From: HKCCE3408 sp039183205
GTDB lineage: Bacteria; Pseudomonadota; Alphaproteobacteria; Rhodobacterales; Rhodobacteraceae
Direction of reading: 5' to 3'
NCBI GenBank assembly: GCA_039183205.1
Contig: JBCDBR010000002.1
Location: forward strand, 100,728 to 164,727
Length of the DNA: 64,000 bases
Each line of letters opens with the position of its first letter. The stretch's first letter is position 1. Positions 52,909 through 61,198 of this stretch are shown here, piece after piece. Position numbers and translations under genes: made by a program. Below the pieces are notes generated by a model. That model ran no database searches. It saw only the letters and a program-made list of their open reading frames with translations, and was not told the DNA's origin.

Positions 52909-53484
52909 ATGACCAAAGCACTGCTCGCCGCGCTTGGCGCAATTGCATTGACGACACCGGCCTTAGCCGATGGTTGGACGCTTGATGGCGACAGCTCTCA
53001 CTTGGCCTTCGGGTCTGTCAAAAACACCTATATCGGCGAAGTTCACAGCTTTGGCGATCTGTCCGGAACCGTCGGCGCGGATGGGGCGACCGTCATCGAA
53101 ATCGGGCTGACATCGGTTGAGACGTATATCGATATTCGCAACGAACGGATGGTCGAACATGTGTTCGGAAACGGTCCCAATGCCACCATCTCGACCGATA
53201 TCGACATAGCCGAGCTCGATGGACTTGGCGTCGGCGACACGATGATGATCACTGTCGACGCCACGCTCGCTCTTTTGGGTGTGGAAAGCTCCTATCCTGC
53301 GGATCTGTTCGTCGCCCGTCTCGGCGAGGATAGGGTGATGGTGACGTCAAACGATTTTGTCTATATCGCCACGGACGAACTTGGCATCGATGACGGCATC
53401 GACATGCTACAGGAACTGGCCGGGCTCGACAGCATTACGCGGGCGGTCCCTGTTTCCATGCGGTTTATTTTCGACATGGACTAA
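52909..53484 (+). CDS. YceI-family secreted protein
   Basis: Periplasmic lipocalin-like protein, 191 residues. A signal peptide (MTKALLAALGAIALTTPALA) is followed by the YceI pattern: WTLDGDSSHLAFGSVKN, GEVHSFGDLSGTV, VETYIDIRNERM and a C-terminal MLQELAGLDSITRAVPVSMRF. Relatives bind isoprenoid-like lipids. GAGGGAGG is a strong ribosome site. It lies on the plus strand inside the broken ribosomal cluster and has its own terminator. Confidence 0.85.
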   Translation: MTKALLAALGAIALTTPALADGWTLDGDSSHLAFGSVKNTYIGEVHSFGDLSGTVGADGATVIEIGLTSVETYIDIRNERMVEHVFGNGPNATISTDIDIAELDGLGVGDTMMITVDATLALLGVESSYPADLFVARLGEDRVMVTSNDFVYIATDELGIDDGIDMLQELAGLDSITRAVPVSMRFIFDMD

Positions 53485-53494
53485 GTCCGACGCG

Positions 53495-53526
53495 AAAGGC
53501 CCCTTCCGTGTGGGCGGGGGCTTTTT
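53495..53526 (+). terminator. Terminator of the yceI-like gene
   Basis: AAAGGCCCC (53495-53503) pairs with GGGGCTTTT (53517-53525, one G-U pair), and the U-run is partly in the stem. It starts ten bases past the stop codon. Confidence 0.6.
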
Positions 53527-53556
53527 CAAGACCGGGCTCTGCGTTAAGGCTTGGCT

Positions 53557-54165
53557 ATGGCGCAGATTTTGACGCATTTTGTGACCTGCATCTACCGAGA
53601 CCGCATCGTCGGAATCGACGCAACAGAGTTGGAAAATACCTGCCTTTCCATCGCCGAGGACGACACAGCCGGGCAAGATTGGTGCGAGGCAAACGGCTAT
53701 CCGGGTTACACGTCCTACGCATCTCTGAGCGATTTGCCGTGGCGCATGCCGATTTTTGCGGATCTTGTTGCGGCCTTGGATGGCCATGTCGCAACCTTTG
53801 CAGATGATCTTGCGCTCGACCTTGATGGCAGAACGTTGGAACTTGAGGACATTTGGATCAACATATTGCCGGAAGGCGGCAGCCACGGCTCTCACATCCA
53901 CCCGCATTCGGTGATTTCCGGCACGACCTACGTTGCGATGCCCAAGGGCAGTTCAGCCCTGAAAATCGAAGACCCGCGTCACGCCATGATGATGGCGGCC
54001 CCGCCGCGCCGGAAAGACGCGCCGCCGGAATTACAGCCCTTCGTCTATGTGACGCCAGAGGTCGGCGACGTCCTGCTTTGGGAAAGCTGGCTGCGGCACG
54101 AAGTGCCCATGAATATGGCCGAGGACGACAGAATTTCCGTCAGCTTTAACTACGCGTGGCGTTAG
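53557..54165 (+). CDS. TIGR02466-family putative 2OG-Fe(II) oxygenase
   Basis: A 202-residue protein matching the TIGR02466 family, a double-stranded beta-helix oxygenase group of unknown substrate. The key region SHIHPHSVISGTTYVAMP holds the first metal histidine(s), LKIEDPRHAM is the family dPR motif, and GDVLLWESWLRHEVP...RISVSFNY gives the distal histidine and the 2-oxoglutarate arginine. ATG at 53557 has AAGG eight bases upstream. Iron binding is inferred. Confidence 0.75.
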   Translation: MAQILTHFVTCIYRDRIVGIDATELENTCLSIAEDDTAGQDWCEANGYPGYTSYASLSDLPWRMPIFADLVAALDGHVATFADDLALDLDGRTLELEDIWINILPEGGSHGSHIHPHSVISGTTYVAMPKGSSALKIEDPRHAMMMAAPPRRKDAPPELQPFVYVTPEVGDVLLWESWLRHEVPMNMAEDDRISVSFNYAWR

Positions 54166-54320
54166 GAGTTGCGCCGCGCTACGGCTCGCAAGCTGTTTGC
54201 TTGTTTGCGGGCCTCGGCGTCTTCAAATTGACGCACACGGTAAGGTCTTGCACCAACGCGCATGGGATGCGCAAGCCCTGACCCCTTGACGGAAAGAGGA
54301 TCGCACCAGACATCACCGCC

Positions 54321-54905
54321 ATGAAACAAGCCCCGTCAGAACAGCCCGTAGACACGGTTTCCTTAGATGAAGCACGCCGGCCGCTTGCCCCAAAACTGGA
54401 AAATGTGACCGAGGCGCAGCGGTCACGCGGCCGTAGCTTGGCCGCCATTCACCGGTCCCACCTCCGAGATATTGCGCGCATCGCCATGATCATCGCACGC
54501 ATCCGCGCAGGTGATGATCCACCAGACCGGTTGATGCAGGTCATTCTGGATGCCGACATGATGCAGAATTACCAAGCCTTTGGAACGCTTTGCGGCCAGG
54601 AATGCCGTGTGTTGACCTTCCACCACGATGCCGAAGAACACCACCTGTTCCCAGAGCTTGAGGCCAAGGCGCCAGTCGGCATCCAGGCCGTCATTGCCAA
54701 GCTCCGCGCAGAGCACAAGGTGGTCCACGCCTATCTGGAGCGCCTTACCGAGGCTGCCGCAACCCTGATCAAGACCCCGTCAGACGCCAATTTCGACGCA
54801 ACGAGTGCAGTATTTGAAGAGCTCGAAGCGGTCGTCCGATCCCACTTTCGCTACGAAGAAACAGAGCTTGAGGAAGCAATAGGCGTATTCGTCGACGGGC
54901 CGTGA
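54321..54905 (+). CDS. Hemerythrin HHE-domain protein
   Basis: A 194-residue four-helix protein with a hemerythrin-like di-iron site: an early histidine (AAIHRSHLRD), HHDAEEHHLFPEL, EHKVVHAYLERL and HFRYEETELEEA. Members bind O2, NO or iron or sense them. It is on the plus strand after the TIGR02466 gene, with 155 bases between. No membrane or signalling domain is attached, so it is probably a soluble storage or protection protein. Confidence 0.85.
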   Translation: MKQAPSEQPVDTVSLDEARRPLAPKLENVTEAQRSRGRSLAAIHRSHLRDIARIAMIIARIRAGDDPPDRLMQVILDADMMQNYQAFGTLCGQECRVLTFHHDAEEHHLFPELEAKAPVGIQAVIAKLRAEHKVVHAYLERLTEAAATLIKTPSDANFDATSAVFEELEAVVRSHFRYEETELEEAIGVFVDGP

Positions 54906-54938
54906 GAGGCCGCGTCCGACCAAAACCAGAGGGCCGGT

Positions 54939-55442
54939 TTACCGAAGCCGCAATCCGCGCGCGGCCTCGTCTGCGAAGTCTATCGACAGTAACGCTCGGA
55001 CCTCGGTTAACGCCTTGCCAAGCAAGTTTTCCCCTGGCCAATCGGCAGGATCGGTTCGTGCCGCGGCATCTGCATCCAACCCGATGCCCCAAACCGTATC
55101 GACTGGACTGGCCTCAACGAGTATATCTTCGCCGGTTTGAAACAGCTTCCGGCGCAACCCTCTGTTTTGCGAAAACTTCGCCGTGTTGTTGCGCAAGACG
55201 ATGTCATAGCGTTTTGCTCGCCAAACCCGTTCGGAAAACCCACGCACGGTCCGGCCCAGAGCTTTCTGGTGCCCTGGATCTGTTGCGGCCATAATGCGTT
55301 CGGCCGCCTGCGCATCCCCAAACAGCTGCGCTTTGGAATGCATCATTGCTTGCTCCGCGCTGGTGAAGGCAACCCCGTCAATCTCAAACTGGCAAGGATA
55401 CCATTGGCTAAACGGGCCGTTCCAAAAAAACCTGTGCTCCAT
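54939..55442 (-). CDS. NADAR-family protein (YbiA-like N-glycosidase)
   Basis: A 167-residue NADAR domain: FFWNGPFSQWYPCQFEIDGVAF, SAEQAMMHSKAQLFGD, ALGRTVRGF and DTVWGIGL. Characterised relatives cleave N-glycosidic bonds (YbiA acts on riboflavin intermediates) or remove ADP-ribose from nucleic acids. ATG at 55442 starts just before the family core; upstream sequence belongs to the next gene in another frame. It is convergent with the hemerythrin gene, whose stop is 33 bases away. Confidence 0.85.
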   Translation of the reverse strand: MEHRFFWNGPFSQWYPCQFEIDGVAFTSAEQAMMHSKAQLFGDAQAAERIMAATDPGHQKALGRTVRGFSERVWRAKRYDIVLRNNTAKFSQNRGLRRKLFQTGEDILVEASPVDTVWGIGLDADAAARTDPADWPGENLLGKALTEVRALLSIDFADEAARGLRLR

Positions 55443-55492
55443 GGCTGCGTCCCAAATAGCCACTTTTGATAACACTCTGTGGCACGCCGCCG

Positions 55493-55798
55493 CTACGACG
55501 TCCGCTGACGTGGCAATCCACCCAACAGCGCCACGCCGAGATAAAAAAATCCGCACCAGAGCGCGCCAACCGCCCACCAGATCGAAAAAAGGAAAAGGCC
55601 AAGGCCCTCCATGCCGGTGCCGCCCCGGATACCGCCGAAGCCGAAGCCCCACACGAGGTAGCCAAGGATTGCAACAAACGCCAGCCCAACAAAACCTGCA
55701 ACCGCGCGACCGCCCCAGACAACTGCCAGGAAAGGCACGGTCAATGTGGTTACAGCCAATGGTGGCAGAACCAGGATATGTAGCGGGAAGTCGCCCAT
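55493..55798 (-). CDS. Small membrane protein, unknown function
   Basis: A 101-residue protein with about three membrane helices (LHILVLPPLAVTTLTVPFLAVV, FVGLAFVAILGYLVWGFGF, GLFLFSIWWAVGALWCGFFYLGV) and a Gly-rich loop. No family is recognised. It lies upstream of the NADAR gene on the same strand and downstream of the rplP terminator. Confidence 0.55.
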   Translation of the reverse strand: MGDFPLHILVLPPLAVTTLTVPFLAVVWGGRAVAGFVGLAFVAILGYLVWGFGFGGIRGGTGMEGLGLFLFSIWWAVGALWCGFFYLGVALLGGLPRQRTS

Positions 55799-55822
55799 AC
55801 GCGCATCATGCCACCTGCGCAA

Positions 55823-55853
55823 ACAAAGAAAAGGCAGGGAAACCCTGCCTTTT
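55823..55853 (-). terminator. Terminator after rplP
   Basis: A perfect 11-bp stem (55829-55839 with 55843-55853) with loop AAA. On the minus strand a U-rich tract (TTTTCTTTGTTT) starts in the stem end. It lies 35 bases past the rplP stop and ends the S10-side transcript before rpmC. Confidence 0.9.
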
Positions 55854-55887
55854 CACTTGTATTTTTGCAGTTCTCACGTGCGACCTG

Positions 55888-56301
55888 TTACCAGTCCTCA
55901 CGGACGACGGTACGGGTCTTCACCGGCAACTTCATCGCCGCCAGACGTAGGGCCTCGCGGGCGATGGGCTCGGATACGCCGTCGATTTCGAACATGATCC
56001 GGCCGGGTTTGACCTTGCAAGCCCAGTAATCGACCGAGCCCTTACCTTTGCCCATCCGCACCTCAACGGGTTTGGAGGTCACGGGCGTATCGGGGAAGAT
56101 CCGGATCCACACACGACCTTGCCGCTTCATGTGGCGGGTCATCGCCCGTCGGGCTGCCTCGATCTGGCGCGCCGTCACGCGCTCAGGCTGCAAGGCTTTG
56201 AGGCCATAGGTGCCAAAGTTGAGATCCGATCCGCCCTTGGCATCGCCCTTGATGCGCCCTTTGTGCATCTTGCGGAATTTTGTGCGCTTCGGTTGCAGCA
56301 T
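55888..56301 (-). CDS. rplP: 50S ribosomal protein L16
   Basis: L16, 137 residues; MLQPKRTKFRKMHKGRIKG and RRAMTRHMKRQGRVWIRIFPD with MGKGKGSVDYWACKVKPG. It is the last gene before the large insertion, 13 bases after rpsC. Confidence 0.98.
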   Translation of the reverse strand: MLQPKRTKFRKMHKGRIKGDAKGGSDLNFGTYGLKALQPERVTARQIEAARRAMTRHMKRQGRVWIRIFPDTPVTSKPVEVRMGKGKGSVDYWACKVKPGRIMFEIDGVSEPIAREALRLAAMKLPVKTRTVVREDW

Positions 56302-56314
56302 CTTATGTCACTCC

Positions 56315-57040
56315 TTACCGGTCGCGGTCACGGCGGCCACCGCCGCCAGCGCCACGGGGGGCCGGACCATCCTGAAGCTCTTGCTGACGGCGGTCACGTG
56401 CCGCCGGGTCATGCTCCATGATCTCACCTTTGAAGATCCACGTCTTGATGCCGATGATCCCATACGGGGTTTCGGCCTCAGCGCGCGCGTAATCAATATC
56501 GGCCCGCAACGTATGCAGCGGCACCCGGCCCTCGCGGTACCATTCGGTCCGGGCAATCTCTGCACCGCCCAAACGGCCAGCCACGTTCACGCGGATACCC
56601 AAGGCGCCCATGCGCATCGCATTTTGGACCGCCCGCTTCATGGCCCGACGGAACGAGACACGCCGTTCTAATTGCTGCGCAATCGACTCAGCGACCAATT
56701 GTGCATCAAGCTCGGGCTTGCGAACCTCGACAATATTGAGATGCAGCTCACTGTCTGTCATTGCCGCCAATTTGCGACGCAAGGTTTCGATATCTGCGCC
56801 TTTTTTGCCGATGATAACGCCGGGGCGGGCGGTATGCACCGTTACCCGGCACTTTCGGTGCGGCCGCTCGATAATGACTTTCGAGACGCCGGCCTGCTTG
56901 GCCTCTTCTTGAATGAATTCGCGGATCTTGATGTCCTCAAGAAGAAGATCACCGTAATCCTTGGTATCGGCGTACCAGCGGCTATCCCAGGTCCGGTTGA
57001 CCTGAAGGCGCATGCCGATCGGGTTAACTTTATGTCCCAT
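56315..57040 (-). CDS. rpsC: 30S ribosomal protein S3
   Basis: S3, 241 residues, MGHKVNPIGMRLQVNRTWDS, KH-domain VIIGKKGADIETLRRKL and VPLHTLRADIDYARAEA. A Gly/Arg-rich tail is present. The ATG overlaps the rplV stop by one base. Confidence 0.98.
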   Translation of the reverse strand: MGHKVNPIGMRLQVNRTWDSRWYADTKDYGDLLLEDIKIREFIQEEAKQAGVSKVIIERPHRKCRVTVHTARPGVIIGKKGADIETLRRKLAAMTDSELHLNIVEVRKPELDAQLVAESIAQQLERRVSFRRAMKRAVQNAMRMGALGIRVNVAGRLGGAEIARTEWYREGRVPLHTLRADIDYARAEAETPYGIIGIKTWIFKGEIMEHDPAARDRRQQELQDGPAPRGAGGGGRRDRDR

Positions 57041-57420
57041 TAGGCTTGCTCCTCAATTTGGCGCACTTTGATCGTCAATTCCGAGAACGGCTTTAGGATG
57101 CGACCATACCTGCCGCGTGCCCGCGGACGGCCGCGCTTCATGACAAGGTTTTTGCCAACCCATGCCTCAGCAACCACAAGCTCATCAACATCAAGCCCAT
57201 GATTGTTTTCGGCATTCGCGATCGCCGATTGCAGGCACTTTTTCACGTCACCCGCGATGCGCTTTTTCGAAAACGTCAAATCGTTTAGCGCCTTTTCCAC
57301 CTTCTGACCGCGGATCAACGCCGCTACTAGGTTGAGCTTTTGCGGCGAGGTCCGCAGCATTCGGGTCTTGGCCATTGCCTCGTTATCCGCCACGCGGCGG
57401 GGATTTTTATCCTTGCCCAT
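57040..57420 (-). CDS. rplV: 50S ribosomal protein L22
   Basis: L22, 126 residues; RTSPQKLNLVAALIRGQKVEKAL and the C-terminal KRGRPRARGRYGRILKPFSELTI. It starts three bases after rpsS. Confidence 0.97.
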   Translation of the reverse strand: MGKDKNPRRVADNEAMAKTRMLRTSPQKLNLVAALIRGQKVEKALNDLTFSKKRIAGDVKKCLQSAIANAENNHGLDVDELVVAEAWVGKNLVMKRGRPRARGRYGRILKPFSELTIKVRQIEEQA

Positions 57421-57423
57421 GGC

Positions 57424-57702
57424 TTACTTCCTTTTGGCTTTTTTGTCGGCGGCATGCCCGTAATACGTGCGGGTCGGGGAATATTCACCGAACTTCTGGC
57501 CGATCATATCTTCGGAGACTAACACAGGCACGTGCTTGTGGCCGTTATAAACTCCGAACGTAAGGCCCACAAATTGCGGCAAAATGGTCGAGCGGCGCGA
57601 CCAAATCTTAATAACCTCGTTGCGCCCGGATTCCCGGGACTTTTCCGCCTTTTTGAGGACATAGCTGTCGACAAATGGGCCTTTCCAAACAGAACGCGAC
57701 AT
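57424..57702 (-). CDS. rpsS: 30S ribosomal protein S19
   Basis: S19, 92 residues, MSRSVWKGPFVDSYVLKKAE, IKIWSRRSTILPQFVGLTF and GEYSPTRTYYGHA. It starts three bases after rplB. Confidence 0.98.
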   Translation of the reverse strand: MSRSVWKGPFVDSYVLKKAEKSRESGRNEVIKIWSRRSTILPQFVGLTFGVYNGHKHVPVLVSEDMIGQKFGEYSPTRTYYGHAADKKAKRK

Positions 57703-57705
57703 CGA

Positions 57706-58548
57706 TTAGCGCCCTTTCTTCTTCGCGTGGCGCGAGCGGATAATGAGCTTCGACGACGCTTTGTTCTTGTTTCGGGTGCGTTTGCCTTTCGTTGGCACGC
57801 CCCAAGGGCTGACCGGGTGACGCCCGCCGGAGGTGCGGCCTTCGCCGCCGCCATGGGGGTGATCGACCGGGTTCATCACGACGCCACGCACGGAAGGGCG
57901 CTTGCCCAAATGGCGCGACCGGCCGGCCTTGCCCAGGTTCTGGTTGGAATTGTCAGGGTTCGACACGGCCCCAACCGTTGCCACGCATTCTTGGCGGACC
58001 AAGCGCAATTCACCGGAACTCAACCGGATCTGCGCATAGCCGCCATCGCGGCCGACAAATTGTGCATAGGTTCCAGCTGCGCGGGCGATTTGACCACCCT
58101 TCCCGGGCTTGAGCTCAATGTTGTGAACGATTGTCCCGATCGGCATGCCGGAAAACGGCATTGCATTGCCGGGCTTGATGTCTGCCTTGGCCGCGGCAAT
58201 TACCTTGTCGCCAACCGCCAGACGCTGCGGGGCGAGGATATAGGCCTGCTCACCATCCGAATAGGTGATCAGGGCAATAAAGGCGGTCCGGTTCGGATCG
58301 TATTCGATCCGGTCAACGACGCCTTCTATGTCGCGCTTGGTGCGCTTGAAGTCGACGATCCGGTACAGGCGTTTCGCCCCACCGCCGCGGCGGCGCATCG
58401 TGATCCGTCCGGTATTGTTCCGGCCCGCCTTCTTGGTCAACCCCTCGGTGAGGGATTTGACCGGGCGGCCTTTCCAAAGCTCCGAACGGTCGATCAGCAC
58501 CAGCCCGCGCTGGCCAGGCGTCGTAGGTTTGTACGACTTGAGTGCCAT
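57706..58548 (-). CDS. rplB: 50S ribosomal protein L2
   Basis: L2, 280 residues, MALKSYKPTTPGQRGLVLID, with the peptidyl-transferase motif MNPVDHPHGGGEGR intact. ATG at 58548 is the family start. It is separated from rplW by two unrelated genes and a hairpin, so it may have its own start of transcription in the 152-base gap upstream. Confidence 0.98.
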   Translation of the reverse strand: MALKSYKPTTPGQRGLVLIDRSELWKGRPVKSLTEGLTKKAGRNNTGRITMRRRGGGAKRLYRIVDFKRTKRDIEGVVDRIEYDPNRTAFIALITYSDGEQAYILAPQRLAVGDKVIAAAKADIKPGNAMPFSGMPIGTIVHNIELKPGKGGQIARAAGTYAQFVGRDGGYAQIRLSSGELRLVRQECVATVGAVSNPDNSNQNLGKAGRSRHLGKRPSVRGVVMNPVDHPHGGGEGRTSGGRHPVSPWGVPTKGKRTRNKNKASSKLIIRSRHAKKKGR

Positions 58549-58617
58549 GCTTGCTCTCTTCCGTTTGCTTCGTGCCGAGTGGTCCCGGCGATCTGTGTGA
58601 GTGGTCCTTAGAGGACC

Positions 58618-58646
58618 AAAAGCCAAGCCCCGGACGAATCCGGGGC
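58618..58646 (-). terminator. Terminator-like hairpin before rplB
   Basis: Perfect 8-bp stem (58627-58634 with 58639-58646) and a 4-base loop; on the minus strand it is followed by TTGGCTTTTGG. It lies 55 bases past the hydrolase stop. A second palindrome, GGTCCT/AGGACC (58603-58617), follows and may belong to an attenuator. Confidence 0.5.
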
Positions 58647-58700
58647 GCGCTTGTGCGTGCTGATAGTATTGAATGCCATTGGCGTCAAGAAAGTGGATCG

Positions 58701-59570
58701 CTAATCGTCGAAAAACGCGACTGTAGCATCAATCAATTGTTCCAACGTCTCATCCGTGGCGAAAATATTGAACACGTGGTCCATCTCTGCATGCCAGGCC
58801 TCCTGCGCGCCGTTATGGCTGCCCAAAAATGCCTCCGCGACGCTTGGATGGACAAGCGTGTCCGAAGCGCCCGACGCGACAAAAAGTGGGCCGTCATAAC
58901 TTGCGATCTCGGCAATTGGGTCAAAAGCTGAAACGTCATCGAAAAACGCGCCCTTCAGCAAAAACTCAGCGCCCCATGGCGTCGTCATGGTCAGCAAGTC
59001 ATCAGGCGATGCGTCGATAGCTGCGACTACGCTGTCGGCACCAAAGAGTGCGCCATACGTGGCCTGAGGGTCCCCAACAGCATTCCACAATGCGACCCCG
59101 TCGACTGCGCCTGAGCGCCCAGCAAGCGCCGAGGCGACAAGTCCCCCTTGGCTCCATCCGATCACGTAAAGCTCAGATGCGTCGACCGAGGAAAGCGTTT
59201 GCAAATAGGCCACCGCAGCGCCTGCATCGGCTATTTGGCTTTCAAAGGTCGTGTCGGCAAAACTTAAGTCCGCCGTGCTTTCGCCTGACCCACGAAACGC
59301 AACACGAAGACTTGCATATCCCGCCTCGGCCAACCTGGCAGCAGTGCGGGCATAAACACCCTCTGGTACGGCATCGGATGCCAGCTCGTTACGACCGCTT
59401 CCAAAACCATGTAGCAGCAATACGACAGGTGCAGCTTCGGCAGCGCCCGGGACGTTCAAAGTCCCGACAAAAGGTTGCTCATCGGAATAAATAACGACGT
59501 CGGTCTCTTCCGCCGCAGCAGACGTCGCCACAAAAGCTAAGCCGGACATCAACGAAACGATCTGCCGCAT
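58701..59570 (-). CDS. Secreted alpha/beta hydrolase
   Basis: A 289-residue serine hydrolase with a signal peptide (MRQIVSLMSGLAFVATSAAA). The oxyanion segment VVLLLHGFGSGRNE, the nucleophile elbow GWSQGG, the acid in SGASDTLV and the histidine in AEMDHVF form a complete triad. It resembles S9/BAAT-type or dienelactone-hydrolase-like esterases; the substrate is unknown. It lies on the ribosomal strand between rplW and rplB, 85 bases after the uncharacterised gene. Confidence 0.82.
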   Translation of the reverse strand: MRQIVSLMSGLAFVATSAAAEETDVVIYSDEQPFVGTLNVPGAAEAAPVVLLLHGFGSGRNELASDAVPEGVYARTAARLAEAGYASLRVAFRGSGESTADLSFADTTFESQIADAGAAVAYLQTLSSVDASELYVIGWSQGGLVASALAGRSGAVDGVALWNAVGDPQATYGALFGADSVVAAIDASPDDLLTMTTPWGAEFLLKGAFFDDVSAFDPIAEIASYDGPLFVASGASDTLVHPSVAEAFLGSHNGAQEAWHAEMDHVFNIFATDETLEQLIDATVAFFDD

Positions 59571-59655
59571 CTATTTTACCCCTGATTGCGCCACGCTTAG
59601 CGTCAGGCACAAGCTGCGTTCGGTCAAGCCCGTTTACACCGCACAGATGGCGTCG

Positions 59656-60288
59656 CTACCCCAACGCGCGGCGGCGGCAGAGCGGTTCTGATGCGACGGC
59701 TTCCCGTTGCACAAATTTCAGGTGTCCAATGGCCGTCTCAAAAGCCCGATGGCGCGGCGATTTATCGAGATAATCGAGCAAGCGATAAAGGTTAATCGGC
59801 TGCGTGGTGATGAGCTCTTTTATGCGTTCGACGGCATCCTCCAACGGATAGGCATCGATAAATTGGCAGGCCGTTTGCGTCGGCGTCAGCAGGTAAAAAT
59901 CATCCGGACCTTTCGGCGTGTAGCGGGTGATATCGAACGGCGATGCCCCGAGCGCGTGCGACTTTGGCAGAAAGACCGAAATACCGCTAGGATCGTGGCG
60001 CAGAACTGCGCCTGAGACTTGCGCAAATCCAAACGGCTTTAACCGCTTGAATGCGTGCAGACGCATCGGAGGCGTCATCATATCAGCATCCGCCCGATCG
60101 TATTTCAGATCATCAAAGACCGAAATCAGGCCAAGCGATTGATCGGCAAGCGTCAAATACGGATCGCGGCTCAACGCGGGTATTGCTGCGTTCAGATCCG
60201 CCAGAGCGTCCGCTGCACCCGGATGCGGAACGGCCCCAGCCGCTTGCGCAGCAGGGGCCGTCCAAAAGTTCAAGAACCGCCGGATCAA
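59656..60288 (-). CDS. Uncharacterised protein coupled to rplW
   Basis: A 210-residue soluble protein with no family I can name. It is rich in helices, with an N-terminal Ala-rich segment and a central RYTPKGPDDFYLLTPTQTACQFIDAYPLEDAVERIKELI. It appears to start at a TTG that overlaps the rplW stop (TTGA), so translation is probably coupled to L23. No ATG gives a sensible alternative. The coupling suggests a role tied to ribosome supply, which is inference only. Confidence 0.65.
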   Translation of the reverse strand: MIRRFLNFWTAPAAQAAGAVPHPGAADALADLNAAIPALSRDPYLTLADQSLGLISVFDDLKYDRADADMMTPPMRLHAFKRLKPFGFAQVSGAVLRHDPSGISVFLPKSHALGASPFDITRYTPKGPDDFYLLTPTQTACQFIDAYPLEDAVERIKELITTQPINLYRLLDYLDKSPRHRAFETAIGHLKFVQREAVASEPLCRRRALG

Positions 60289-60581
60289 AGCCCGGTTGAG
60301 ACGTCGATCGTATTGCCGTCCTCAAGCGTCACATAGGCCTTTTTCACGTCTTTGCGGGTGCCAAGGCGTCCGCGGAACCGCTTCACTTTGCCTTTGGTGA
60401 TCGTCGTGTTCACGGCCTTCACTTTGACCCCAAAGAGCGCCTCAACGGCGTCCTTGATCGCGGGCTTGTTCGCATCCATTGCCACCTCGAACACCACCGC
60501 GCCATTTTCTGATGCCATGGTGGATTTTTCCGTGATGATCGGCTTGCGGATCACATCGTATTGTTCTGGTTTCACGCTCAT
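60285..60581 (-). CDS. rplW: 50S ribosomal protein L23
   Basis: L23, 98 residues; YDVIRKPIITEKSTMASENGAV-type start and FGVKVKAVNTTITKGKVKRFRG. It overlaps the rplD stop by four bases. Confidence 0.97.
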   Translation of the reverse strand: MSVKPEQYDVIRKPIITEKSTMASENGAVVFEVAMDANKPAIKDAVEALFGVKVKAVNTTITKGKVKRFRGRLGTRKDVKKAYVTLEDGNTIDVSTGL

Positions 60582-61198
60582 CTCAAACGCGCCTCCAGCG
60601 CTTCGACACCGGCCTTCGTAAGCACCAAAGTGTCACGTTTTAGGATGTCATAGACATTCGCACCCATCGACGGCAACACATCGAGACCTTCGATGTTCTG
60701 CGCGGCGCGGGCAAAGTTCTCGTTGACCTCGGCCCCATCGATGACAAGGGCGCGCTTCCAGCCGAGGTCTTTCACCTGTTTGGCCACAACCTTGGTCTTT
60801 GGCTCTGCCGCAACGGCTTCGTCGAGGATGACCAACTGGCCAGCCGCCGCCTTGGCGCTGAGCGCGTGGCACAGGCCCAATTTGCGGAACTTCTTCGGCA
60901 GATCATGTGCGTGGCTGCGCGGGGTCGGTCCTTTGTAGATGCCGCCCTTGCGAAAGATCGGTGCGTTGCGGTCACCGTGGCGGGCGCCGCCGGTTCCCTT
61001 CTGGCGATAGATCTTCTTGGTCGAATACGAGGTCTCGGACCGCGTCTTTACCTTGTGGGTGCCGGCCTGTTGGCGCGCACGTTGCCAGCGCACCATGCGG
61101 TGCAAAATGTCGGCACGCGGCTCAAGCCCAAAGATCTCGTCACCGAGATCAACCGAACCCGCCTTCTTACCGTCCAGCTTGATGACGTCGAGTTTCAT
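60578..61198 (-). CDS. rplD: 50S ribosomal protein L4
   Basis: L4, 206 residues; the loop with SYSTKKIYRQKGTGGARHGDR and GPTPRSHAHDLPKK are characteristic. The ATG overlaps the rplC stop by one base. Confidence 0.97.
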   Translation of the reverse strand: MKLDVIKLDGKKAGSVDLGDEIFGLEPRADILHRMVRWQRARQQAGTHKVKTRSETSYSTKKIYRQKGTGGARHGDRNAPIFRKGGIYKGPTPRSHAHDLPKKFRKLGLCHALSAKAAAGQLVILDEAVAAEPKTKVVAKQVKDLGWKRALVIDGAEVNENFARAAQNIEGLDVLPSMGANVYDILKRDTLVLTKAGVEALEARLR

